From Herbidospora solisilvae (GTDB lineage Bacteria > Actinomycetota > Actinomycetes > Streptosporangiales > Streptosporangiaceae), in the NCBI RefSeq assembly GCF_009901565.1, contig NZ_WXEW01000006.1, forward strand, positions 186,001-250,000: DNA of 64,000 nucleotides, given 5' to 3'. The position numbers and the translations under genes are program-made. Positions within the stretch are counted from its first letter, which is position 1, and each line of letters opens with the position of its first letter. The notes beneath the pieces were generated by a model. The model did no database searches and had not been told where the DNA came from. It worked only from the letters and a program-made list of their open reading frames with translations. Shown one piece after another: positions 45,853 through 54,118 of this stretch.

Positions 45853-47193
45853 TCACTTCGGGCGGATCATGGTGATCCAGGTCGGTTTGCCGTTGCTACT
45901 GGCCAGAACGTGCCGGTCCCACTCTTCGGCGCCCTTCGGCGGCGTCTTCTGGCTGAGGGTGGCGACGACGCCGGGGATGCCCTCGGCCGCCTCGGCGACC
46001 GACTCCCCGGGTTTCACGATGCGGACCTCACAGCCGGTCAGGAACTGGTGGGCCGGGTTGACGGAGACGCCCACGAGGGTGCAGGGCCGGGTGACCCCGG
46101 CGGCGATCATTTTCTGCACGAACGCCGCCTGGAACTGCCGGAGCGGGTAGTCCTGCCCCTTCACCCCGGCGAACGCCGTGAACTGGACGACCAGGTAGGC
46201 GGCCAGCAGGACCGCGAACGGCGGCCGGAACCGCGCCGCCGTCGCGGCGGCGGGGATCATCAGCAGGGCGTAGGCCGGGAGCAGGAACCGGGGGGCGGCG
46301 TAGTCGACCAGGAACAGATAGGGCGCGGCCATCGCGAAACCCGCCAGCAGCGGGACGGGATGGCGTCGGGCCGAGACGAGCGCCAGCGCGGGGAGGGCGA
46401 GCCACCAGATCAGCAGGTAGGGCCTGTCCAGCGGGATGTCGCACGGCCGGCAGAAGGCGGGCCCGCTGGCGGCCTTGAACTCGTACCAGAATCCGGGCGC
46501 GGGCGCGATCCCGCCCTGCACCTCCCCCGCCGCCGCCCACCGCTGGAGCAGCGACCCGAAGCTCGTGTACGCCTCCACCACCCACGGCACCGACCCCAGC
46601 GCGGCCGCGACGAGGATGGTCGCGGCGGCGGCCCACCTCCGCCACAGCAGCGCGGCCGGCCCGGCGACCACCCCCAGCCAGAGCACGTCGCTCGGCCGCA
46701 GCATCGCCACCCCGGCGAACCCGGCCGCGAGGCCCGCGTAGCCCCACGCGGACGGCGACTCCCGGACGGCCAGCAACGATCCGATCGCCAGCACCGCGCC
46801 GAAGGCGACGTAGAGGTTGGGCATGACCTGCGGGCCGTACCAGACGCTCACCCAGAGCGTGGCGAACAACCCGGCGGCCAGGACGAGCACCTTGGGCGTG
46901 AGCAGCCTCGTCCACGGCAGGAACGCCAGGAACAGGCCCGCCGACGCCAGGACCATCATCCACCAGCGGATCGCCACCGGATCGGTGGTGATCTGGACGA
47001 TCGGCGCGACCAGCCAGGTCACGCCCCTGGCCCGGGGGGCGGAGAAGACGGCGTCGGGCACCCCCGGGGCGACCTGGCTCGTGTAGACGGCCTCGTCCCA
47101 TTCGAGGGTCATGTCCGCCGGGACCAGCAGCGCCTGCAACACCAGGTATCCCAGCGCGACCAGGCCGAGCAGGGGGACGGGACGGGCGAGCAC
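45853..47193 (-). CDS. GT-C-like multi-pass membrane protein (GT39/ArnT-like)
   Basis: About 446 residues with about ten TM helices. After TM1 comes the acidic motif TLEWDEAVYTSQ, typical of lipid-phosphate-sugar-dependent GT-C transferases. Near the middle, CRPCDIPLDRPYLLIWW and a C-terminal soluble part (PCTLVGVSVNPAHQFLTGCE) are present. A GTG at 47193 with AAGGT upstream is preferred over a TTG at 47229. The 152-bp gap before hom holds GGCGGCG...CGCCGCC (47298-47325), a possible terminator. Confidence 0.8.
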   Translation of the reverse strand: MLARPVPLLGLVALGYLVLQALLVPADMTLEWDEAVYTSQVAPGVPDAVFSAPRARGVTWLVAPIVQITTDPVAIRWWMMVLASAGLFLAFLPWTRLLTPKVLVLAAGLFATLWVSVWYGPQVMPNLYVAFGAVLAIGSLLAVRESPSAWGYAGLAAGFAGVAMLRPSDVLWLGVVAGPAALLWRRWAAAATILVAAALGSVPWVVEAYTSFGSLLQRWAAAGEVQGGIAPAPGFWYEFKAASGPAFCRPCDIPLDRPYLLIWWLALPALALVSARRHPVPLLAGFAMAAPYLFLVDYAAPRFLLPAYALLMIPAAATAARFRPPFAVLLAAYLVVQFTAFAGVKGQDYPLRQFQAAFVQKMIAAGVTRPCTLVGVSVNPAHQFLTGCEVRIVKPGESVAEAAEGIPGVVATLSQKTPPKGAEEWDRHVLASSNGKPTWITMIRPK

Positions 47194-47345
47194 CGTCTTA
47201 CCTTGGCGTAAGCGCCGCAAGGGGCGCAAACGACGCCCTGGGACGGCCGCCGAGGCGGGGGTCGGGGCCTGCTCGCCGCTGGAGGTCGCCCCGTGGTCGG
47301 CGGCGCTCGGGTCCGAACGCCGCCGTCACACCGGCGACCCGAAGG

Positions 47346-48635
47346 TCAGGGCGCTTCGTCGCCTTCGACGCGCATGACACTCGCCACCGCGCGGACGATG
47401 TCGAGCTCGCGCAGGCCCTCGACCGTCGCCGACAGCGCCGCGTCGGAGGCCCGGTGGGTGACCAGGACGAGCTGGGCGTCGTCGCCCCGGCCCTCCTGGC
47501 GGACGGTCTGGATCGACACGTCGTGGCGGGAGAACATCTCGGCCACGGTCGCGAGCACGCCCGGCTTGTCGGCCACGTCGAGCGACACGTGGTAGCGCGT
47601 CACCGTCTCGCCCATGGGGTGGACCGCCAGGTCGGCGTAGACGGACTCGGACGGGCCGCGGGTGCCGGCGATGCGGTTGCGCGCGACCGCGACGATGTCG
47701 CCCAGCACGGCGGAGGCGGTCGGCGCGCCGCCCGCGCCGGCGCCGTAGAACATGAGGCGGCCCGCCGACTCGGCCTCGACGAACACGGCGTTGTAGGCCT
47801 CGCGCACCCCGGCCAGCGGGTGGGTGCGCGGGATCATCGCCGGATGCACCCGAACGCCGATCGACCGGCCGTCGTCGGAGCGGGCGCAGATGGCCAGCAG
47901 CTTGATGACGTAGCCCATGGCCTTGGCCGAGGCGACGTCGGAGGCGGAGACCCCGGTGATGCCCTCGCGGTGGACGTCGGCGGCGGTGACCCGGCTGTGG
48001 AAGGCGATCCCGGCCAGGATGGCGGCCTTGGCGGCGGCGTCGAAGCCCTCGATGTCGGCGGTCGGGTCGGCCTCGGCGTAGCCGAGCGACTGGGCCTCCT
48101 CCAGCGCGTCGGTGAACGAGGCGCCGGTGGAGTCCATCTTGTCGAGGATGTAGTTGGTCGTGCCGTTGACGATGCCGAGCACCCGGTGGACCCGGTCGCC
48201 GGCCAGCGACTCGCGCAGCGGGCGGATCAGCGGGATCGCCCCGGCCACGGCGGCCTCGAAGTAGAGGTCGGCCTGGTTGGCGGCGTGGAGGGTCGCGCCG
48301 TCTTCGGCCAGCAGGGCCTTGTTGGCCGAGACGATCGACTTGCCCTCGGCCATGGCGGCCAGGATCAGGCCGCGGGCGGGCTCGATGCCGCCGATCACCT
48401 CGACGACGACGTCGACGTCGGGGCGGGTGACCAGGGCGTGGGCGTCGGTGGTGAGCAGCTCGGGGTCGAGGTCGACGTCGCGCTTGCGGCTCATCTTCCG
48501 GACGGCCACCCCGGCCAGCTCCAGCGGGGCGCCCACCCGGGCGGCCAGGTCGTCGGCCTGCTCCTGGAGCAGGCGGGCGACCTGGGAGCCGACGACGCCG
48601 CAGCCGAGCAGCGCCACTTTGACGGGTTTACTCAC
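47346..48635 (-). CDS. hom: Homoserine dehydrogenase
   Basis: A 429-residue NAD(P)H-dependent enzyme that makes homoserine. It has an N-terminal Rossmann fold with [17 protein letters not shown]. The catalytic domain has [25 protein letters not shown] and [15 protein letters not shown]-terminal ACT domain (about 350-429; [19 protein letters not shown]) allows feedback by threonine. Its start overlaps the lysA stop by 4 nt. Confidence 0.97.
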   Translation of the reverse strand: MSKPVKVALLGCGVVGSQVARLLQEQADDLAARVGAPLELAGVAVRKMSRKRDVDLDPELLTTDAHALVTRPDVDVVVEVIGGIEPARGLILAAMAEGKSIVSANKALLAEDGATLHAANQADLYFEAAVAGAIPLIRPLRESLAGDRVHRVLGIVNGTTNYILDKMDSTGASFTDALEEAQSLGYAEADPTADIEGFDAAAKAAILAGIAFHSRVTAADVHREGITGVSASDVASAKAMGYVIKLLAICARSDDGRSIGVRVHPAMIPRTHPLAGVREAYNAVFVEAESAGRLMFYGAGAGGAPTASAVLGDIVAVARNRIAGTRGPSESVYADLAVHPMGETVTRYHVSLDVADKPGVLATVAEMFSRHDVSIQTVRQEGRGDDAQLVLVTHRASDAALSATVEGLRELDIVRAVASVMRVEGDEAP

Positions 48636-50014
48636 AGCTGCCCCCTGAGCAAGTCTTCTTCGGTCTCGCGCGCCACGATGACTCGTGCCTTGCCGCCGGC
48701 GACCGCGACGACCGCGGGCTTGGGCAGGTAGTTGTAGTTGCTGGCCAGCGACCGGCAGTAGGCGCCGGTGCCGGCCACCGCGATCAGGTCGCCGGGCACC
48801 AGGTCGGCGGGGAGGTAGAGGTCGCGGACCACGATGTCGCCGCTCTCGCAGTGCTTGCCGACCAGGCGCGACAACATCGGCTGGGCGGTGCTCTCGCGGG
48901 AGGCCAGGCGGGCGGTGTAGTCGGCGCCGTAGAGGGCGGTGCGGACGTTGTCGCTCATGCCGCCGTCGACCGAGACGTAGGTGCGCAGGCCTTCGACGTC
49001 CTTGACCGTGCCGACCTCGTAGAGGGTGACCCCGGCGGTGCCGACGATCGAGCGGCCCGGCTCGACGGTGAGGCGCGGGACCGGCAGGCCCTTGCCCCGG
49101 CAGACGGTCGAAACGATCTCGCGCAGCGCGTCGGCGATGACCTTCATGTCGGGCGACTCGTCGCCGTCGACGTAGGGGATGCCGTAGCCGCCGCCGAGAT
49201 CGAGCTCGGGCAGCTCGACGCCGTGCTCGTCGCGGATCTGCACCAGCAGGGTGGCCAGCCGCCGGGCGGCGACCTCGAACCCGGCGGTGTCGGTGATCTG
49301 GGAGCCGATGTGGCTGTGGAGGCCGACGAGCTCCAGCGACGGCATCGCGAGGATGCGGCGGGCCGCCTCGGCGGCGGCGCCGCTGCTCAGCGACAGGCCG
49401 AACTTCTGGTCGTCGTGGGCGGTGGCGATGAACTCGTGGGTGTGCGCCTCGACGCCGACCGTGACGCGGATCAGGACCTTGGGCCGCGCGCCGTGCTTCT
49501 CGGCCAGGTAGCCGAGGCGGGCGATCTCCTCGAAGGAGTCGACGACGACGTGGCCGACCCCGACCGTGACGGCCTTCTCGAGCTCGGCGATCGACTTGTT
49601 GTTGCCGTGCATGGTGATGCGGTCGGGCGGGAAGCCGACGCTCAGCGCGACGGCGAGCTCACCGGCGCTGCACACGTCGAGGCCGAGGCCCTCCTGCATG
49701 ATCCACCGGGCGACCTCGCGGCACAGGAACGCCTTGCCGGCGTAGTGGACCTCGCCGTCGTGGAAGGCCTGCCGGAAGTCGACGGCGCGGGCCCGGAAGT
49801 CGTGCTCGTCGAGGACGTAGAGCGGCGTTCCGAACTCTTTCGCCAGGTCACGGACGTCGAGCCCGCCGATCGTGAGCGATCCCGCAATCCGCTCGGACGT
49901 TCGCGGCCAGATGACCGGGTCGATGGAGTTCAGGTCGGCGGGCGCGTGGGGAGGCCGGTCCTCCGGGAGCACCTCGGCATGCCGGTCACCGGCGGGATGG
50001 GCGAATCGACTCAC
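48632..50014 (-). CDS. lysA: Diaminopimelate decarboxylase
   Basis: A 460-residue PLP enzyme that converts meso-diaminopimelate to lysine. The PLP lysine is Lys94 in [11 protein letters not shown]. Fold III features are [37 protein letters not shown] and the CESGDI active-site Cys. The start GTG at 50014 gives [25 protein letters not shown] lies 7 nt before it, so it may be leaderless. argS, often next to it in actinomycetes, is not here. Confidence 0.96.
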   Translation of the reverse strand: MSRFAHPAGDRHAEVLPEDRPPHAPADLNSIDPVIWPRTSERIAGSLTIGGLDVRDLAKEFGTPLYVLDEHDFRARAVDFRQAFHDGEVHYAGKAFLCREVARWIMQEGLGLDVCSAGELAVALSVGFPPDRITMHGNNKSIAELEKAVTVGVGHVVVDSFEEIARLGYLAEKHGARPKVLIRVTVGVEAHTHEFIATAHDDQKFGLSLSSGAAAEAARRILAMPSLELVGLHSHIGSQITDTAGFEVAARRLATLLVQIRDEHGVELPELDLGGGYGIPYVDGDESPDMKVIADALREIVSTVCRGKGLPVPRLTVEPGRSIVGTAGVTLYEVGTVKDVEGLRTYVSVDGGMSDNVRTALYGADYTARLASRESTAQPMLSRLVGKHCESGDIVVRDLYLPADLVPGDLIAVAGTGAYCRSLASNYNYLPKPAVVAVAGGKARVIVARETEEDLLRGQL

Positions 50015-50039
50015 CCGAAGCAGGCTATCCGACTTGAGG

Positions 50040-50053
50040 TGTCTCCCGAGACA
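50040..50053 (-). promoter_or_regulatory. Perfect 6-2-6 palindrome upstream of lysA
   Basis: TGTCTC-CC-GAGACA lies 26 bp before the lysA GTG, covering about where a -35 element would sit. Its position suits an operator, but the regulator is unknown and a single short palindrome may be chance. Confidence 0.4.
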
Positions 50054-50125
50054 GGTGCTCACGTAGCGAGACGTGACGAAAAGTGGAAATTCGGTCGTCT
50101 GACGGCATCATGCCCGGAAGATCTC

Positions 50126-50614
50126 TTAAATCCTTTCCGGCAGCCGCTCCGCGCTGATCGCCGCGAGCACGGCGGCGACCGCGTCGCCGGTCGCCACCCG
50201 CGCCGCCGACGCGCCCGTGAACGCCGCGTCCCCCCTTGGCAGGGGGTTCGCGGCCTCGAACGCGTCGTGATAACGCGCGGCGAGGTGCTCGGCGAAGGTC
50301 TTCCACTTTCCTTTACGGCTCCGCCTCCGACTGGGCAGTTCCGCGAGCAGCCGCACCACGGCCCTCCACTCGGCGGGCAGCGACTCCCACTCGGGGTCGG
50401 CGGTGCCGGCCCACCGGCGGGCCCAGCGGGCGCGGGCGAACGCGTAGCGGACCACGAAGCCGGGGTTGGCCCAGGTGCGGGGGAAGTCGGGCCAGGTCTC
50501 GGCGGCCAGATTTTCCGGAACCTTGGCGATCTGGTCCCAGGGATACTCCCCGACGACCAGCTCGCCCCGGACGAGATAGGTGGCCTCACTGGCCCAGTCG
50601 CCGACCGGGATCAT
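50126..50614 (-). CDS. Hypothetical protein coupled to the Ser/Thr kinase
   Basis: A 162-residue protein. It starts at an ATG overlapping the kinase stop as ATGA, so translation is coupled. The sequence is Trp- and Arg-rich (WDQIAKVPENLAAETWPDFP, ARWARRWAGTADPEWESL) with a basic patch PSRRRSRKGKWK. No recognised domain, TM or signal is visible. It is easily missed because a larger antisense-type frame extends it upstream. It may be the substrate or effector of the kinase (inference). Confidence 0.75.
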   Translation of the reverse strand: MIPVGDWASEATYLVRGELVVGEYPWDQIAKVPENLAAETWPDFPRTWANPGFVVRYAFARARWARRWAGTADPEWESLPAEWRAVVRLLAELPSRRRSRKGKWKTFAEHLAARYHDAFEAANPLPRGDAAFTGASAARVATGDAVAAVLAAISAERLPERI

Positions 50615-51498
50615 CCGGGGATCCGGCCGACCACGCGGGCGTACATCCGGGTCGGCGCCACCGCGGCCGTCAGGAAGCCCGGCAGGGCCGGCAGGTCGAC
50701 GGCGTAGCGCTGGAGGTCGGTGTAGAGCGCGTCGGCGGTCGGCGGGCGCTGGTCGGGCGACTTCTCCAGCAGCGCCCCGACCAGGTCGGCCAGCCCGGCC
50801 GGGATGTCGCGGACCCTCGGCGGGCGCTCCTTGACCTGGCGTTCGTAGACGGCGTAGTCGGTCGGGCCGGTGAAGAGCTGGCGGCCGGTGAGCATCTCGT
50901 GCAGCACGCAGCCGAGGGCGTAGAGGTCGCTGCGGGGGTCGGCCACGCCGCGTTTGATCTGCTCGGGGGCCATGTAGGCGGGCGTGCCGAGGATCTGGCC
51001 GGTCCGGGTGAACTGCCCGGCGTCGGCCTCCCGCAGGATGGCGAGGCCGAAGTCGAGCACCTTGACGGTGCCGTCGGGGCAGAGCATCAGGTTGGTCGGC
51101 TTGAGGTCGCGGTGGCAGATCGAGAGCGCGTGGGCGGCCGACAGGACGGCGCAGGCCTGGGCGGCGATGGCGGCGGCCCACGGGACGGGCAGCGGCCCGT
51201 GCTCGCTGACCACGTCGGCCACGGTGACGCCCTCGATGAACTGCATCACCTGGAAGAGCCGCTGCTCGTGGGTGCCGAAGTCGTAGAGGACGGGCGCGCC
51301 GGGGTGGTCGAGCCGGGCCAGGATGCGGGCCTCGCGGATGAACCGGCGTTCCAGCTCCCGGTCGGGCCCGCCGGGGGGACGGAGGAACTTGACCGCCACC
51401 TTGCGGTCGAGATGTCTGTCGTGGCCGCCGTAGACGGCGCCCATCCCGCCCTGGCCGAGCGGGAGGTCGTCCAGTTCATAGCGGTCACCGATGACCAT
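50611..51498 (-). CDS. Soluble serine/threonine protein kinase
   Basis: A 295-residue Hanks-type kinase. The glycine loop is GQGGMGAVYGG, catalytic Lys37 in VAVKFLRPP, the catalytic loop HRDLKPTN (Asp131), DFG at 149-151, and GTPAYMAPEQ as the substrate/APE segment. There is almost no sequence after the kinase fold and no TM or PASTA domain, so it is cytoplasmic. It follows the methylase gene after 9 nt and is coupled to the 162-residue protein downstream. Confidence 0.93.
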   Translation of the reverse strand: MVIGDRYELDDLPLGQGGMGAVYGGHDRHLDRKVAVKFLRPPGGPDRELERRFIREARILARLDHPGAPVLYDFGTHEQRLFQVMQFIEGVTVADVVSEHGPLPVPWAAAIAAQACAVLSAAHALSICHRDLKPTNLMLCPDGTVKVLDFGLAILREADAGQFTRTGQILGTPAYMAPEQIKRGVADPRSDLYALGCVLHEMLTGRQLFTGPTDYAVYERQVKERPPRVRDIPAGLADLVGALLEKSPDQRPPTADALYTDLQRYAVDLPALPGFLTAAVAPTRMYARVVGRIPG

Positions 51499-51507
51499 GC
51501 GGCAACT

Positions 51508-53226
51508 TTATTGCAGATGTCCGGCCGCCAGACCGTCCAAAGCGAGGCGGATGAGTTCCTGGCCGCGTTTCCCCGCCTCGTGGAGGGCGGTGTCGAGGTC
51601 GGCGAGGCGGCGGAAGGAGGCGCCGTATTCGCGCTGTTCGGCCAGGGGCAGCCGGGGGACCTTGGTGCGGCGGGCGTCGAGGCGGCTGGCGCCGCGGGAC
51701 AGGCTCGAACCGGCGCGCAGGAAGCCGGCCAGGAAGTCGGCGTCGAGGCGCGCGGGGTCGACGCGGTAGAGGGTGAGCTGGGGGCCGAGGGCCCAGCCGG
51801 GTTCGTGGACGACCCGGACCAGGCCGGTCGGGGTGGCGACCACGTCACCGGGCTCGATCATGACCAGGCCGGGGCCGGGCTCGGCCCAGCCGGTGGGCGG
51901 GCCGCCGCCGGCCAGGTCGTCGGCCGTCAGCACGGGCTGGTCGCCCGCACCCAGGCGGGCCGAGGAGTGGTGGATGGCCAGCGAACCGCCCCTGGCCAGC
52001 TCGGCGATGGTCGTCATGGGCGGCTCGCGGGGCGGGTCGACCGGCGCGAGCGCGGGCAGGGCGCCGGTCAGGCCGTCGACGGCGGCGGTGAAGCGGGCGC
52101 GGGCGCCCGCGTAGTCGGGCGGCCCGGCGGTGGCGCCGAAGCGCAGCGGGCTGACGTCGACCTCGTCGTCGAGCAGGTCGAGCACGCTCGTGCCGCCCCT
52201 GCCGGTGCGCTGGAACTCGCGCCAGGCCGGTTCGACCGAGCCGAGGTCGCCCGCGGCGTCGAAGAGCAGCACCCGCGACGGCGCGCGCTCGCCGGGCTCG
52301 GGGCGGCGCAGCAGCCAGACGTCGCTGGTCCCGGCCGCGATCACGGCCCGCAACGCGCCGGCTCTGAGCAGGTTCGACCGGATGCGGCGGCCCGGACGGC
52401 GCGCGGCGGCGGCCGGGGGCATCAGGACGGTCACCGTGCCGCCGGGACGCACCCGGGACAGGCAGTGCTGCACCCAGGCCAGCTCGGGTTCGCCGCGCGG
52501 CGGCAGGCCGAACTCCCAGCGCGGGTCGGCGGTGAGCTCCTCGTAGCCCCAGGTCCGCTCGTTGAAGGGCGGGTCGCAGACGACCGCGTCGGCGCCGCCC
52601 GGCAGCCGGTCGGCACGCAGCGAGTCGCCGGTGTGGACGGTCGCCGCGATGCCCCGCATCCGCAGCCGGGTGGCCGTGATGCGGGCGGCGGAGCCGGAGA
52701 CGTCCTGGCCGCGCGCGGCCTTGGCGGTGAGCAGCAGCGTGCCGAGGCCGCAGGCGGGGTCGAGCAGCACCCCGCCGCCCGACAGGCGCACCATCAGGTC
52801 GGCCAGGTCGGGCGGGGTGACCGCCAGCTGGCGCGAGTGGGCCTCGACGTAGCGCTCGCAGAGGAACTCGAAGGCCTCCAGCCGCCCGCGCTCCTCGGCC
52901 AGCCCGGCGACGAGCTGGGTGACCTCGCGGGGCAACGCCGACGGACGCCCTTCGAGGAAATCGCCCGCGGCCGCCACCAGCTCCCCTAGCCTCAGGTCAT
53001 CGCCGCTGGCCCGGAGACGCTGCCAGGCCAGGTCGGCGGCCGACAAGGAGAACGGCTTGCCGTTGCGGCGCAGCCAGTTCTCGACCTCGGTCAGCGAGAA
53101 CAGCGGGCTGGCGGCGGTACCGCCGACCGGCTGGGGGAAGTCGTCGTGACGGCGACGCCAGTTGGACACCGCGGCCCGGCCGACGTCGGCGAGGCGGGCG
53201 ATGTCACCGGCGTTCACGTAAGTCAC
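51508..53226 (-). CDS. HTH plus N6-adenine DNA methylase plus specificity-like fusion
   Basis: A 572-residue protein. Residues 5-55 are a MerR/AlpA-like helix-turn-helix with a swap motif (IARLADVGRAAVSNWRRRHDDFP). Residues 130-340 are an N6-adenine methylase with the SAM motif DPACGLG at 156-162 and catalytic DPPF at 218-221. The C-terminal 220 residues look like a type I specificity domain (GDVVATPTGLVRVV; FLRAGSSLSRGASRLDARR). No restriction (HsdR) gene is adjacent. The start is GTG at 53226, with TAGAGT 6 nt upstream, so possibly leaderless. Confidence 0.83.
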   Translation of the reverse strand: MTYVNAGDIARLADVGRAAVSNWRRRHDDFPQPVGGTAASPLFSLTEVENWLRRNGKPFSLSAADLAWQRLRASGDDLRLGELVAAAGDFLEGRPSALPREVTQLVAGLAEERGRLEAFEFLCERYVEAHSRQLAVTPPDLADLMVRLSGGGVLLDPACGLGTLLLTAKAARGQDVSGSAARITATRLRMRGIAATVHTGDSLRADRLPGGADAVVCDPPFNERTWGYEELTADPRWEFGLPPRGEPELAWVQHCLSRVRPGGTVTVLMPPAAAARRPGRRIRSNLLRAGALRAVIAAGTSDVWLLRRPEPGERAPSRVLLFDAAGDLGSVEPAWREFQRTGRGGTSVLDLLDDEVDVSPLRFGATAGPPDYAGARARFTAAVDGLTGALPALAPVDPPREPPMTTIAELARGGSLAIHHSSARLGAGDQPVLTADDLAGGGPPTGWAEPGPGLVMIEPGDVVATPTGLVRVVHEPGWALGPQLTLYRVDPARLDADFLAGFLRAGSSLSRGASRLDARRTKVPRLPLAEQREYGASFRRLADLDTALHEAGKRGQELIRLALDGLAAGHLQ

Positions 53227-53287
53227 GTGGTTACTCTACACGAAGCGTCCACTTGTGAAGTGCTTCAACCAATGTTTTACTGTGGAC

Positions 53288-54118
53288 ATGAACCACAGCA
53301 CGCTGGGCCTCCGGTACGCCGCCCGCTCCGACGTCGGCCGGCGCCGCCCGGAGAACGAGGACGCTGCCTACGCCAGCCCTCGCCTGCTCGTCGTCGCCGA
53401 CGGCATGGGCGGCCACAACTACGGCCAGGTGGCCAGCGCGACCGCGATCCGCGTGCTGTCCGGCGCCCACCTGGACGGCGACCCCGTGGTCGCGCTCGAA
53501 GGCGCCATCCAGCAGGCGGCGCAGACCCTGAAGGGCATGGCCGACGCCAACCCCGCGCTCAACGGCATGGGCACCACGCTGACCGCGATGTTGTTCGACG
53601 GCAGCGGCTTCGCGCTGGCCCACGTGGGCGACTCGCGCGGCTACATGCTGCGCGACGGCGTGCTCTACCAGATCACCCACGACCACACGCTCGTGCAGTC
53701 GCTCGTCGACGACGGCCGGATGACCCCCGAGCAGGCGGCCGAGCACCCGCGCCGGTCGATGCTGATGCGGGCGCTGGAGAGCACCGGCAACGTGAGCCCC
53801 GACGTGTCGCGCCGGGCCGCCTTCGCGGGCGACCGCTACCTGCTGTGCTCCGACGGCCTGGCGGGCGTGGTCTCGCCCGAGACGCTGCACGAGCTGCTCA
53901 CCTCCGTCGCCGACCTCGAGCAACTGGTCACGACCCTCGTCGACCTGGCCAACCGGGGCGGCGGCCCCGACAACATCACCTGTGTCGTGGCCGACGTCGT
54001 GGCGGGCTGGAGCGGCGACGGACATCCCATCATGGTCGGGTCGGCGTCCGCCGATCAAGACGCGCGGCTAGATCAGGGCGAGGGGGCCGGCGGGGACGTA
54101 CCCCTCCAGACGAGCTGA
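53288..54118 (+). CDS. PP2C-family serine/threonine phosphatase
   Basis: A 276-residue metal-dependent phosphatase. Motifs are RSDVGRRRPENEDAAY, VVADGMGGHNYG (metal Asp), ALAHVGDSRGYML and GGGPDNITCVVADV. The start ATG at 53288 is preferred over 53255, because TACTGT lies 5 nt upstream and the extra residues would be atypical. It is divergent from the methylase and may reverse the action of the nearby kinase. Its last 51 bp overlap the convergent glycosyltransferase gene. Confidence 0.92.
   Translation: MNHSTLGLRYAARSDVGRRRPENEDAAYASPRLLVVADGMGGHNYGQVASATAIRVLSGAHLDGDPVVALEGAIQQAAQTLKGMADANPALNGMGTTLTAMLFDGSGFALAHVGDSRGYMLRDGVLYQITHDHTLVQSLVDDGRMTPEQAAEHPRRSMLMRALESTGNVSPDVSRRAAFAGDRYLLCSDGLAGVVSPETLHELLTSVADLEQLVTTLVDLANRGGGPDNITCVVADVVAGWSGDGHPIMVGSASADQDARLDQGEGAGGDVPLQTS

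Noticed and set aside
50126-53226. BREX or Pgl phage-defence system
   Set aside because: A kinase and a methylase are present, but PglY/PglZ, a Lon-like protease and a full-length PglX are absent.
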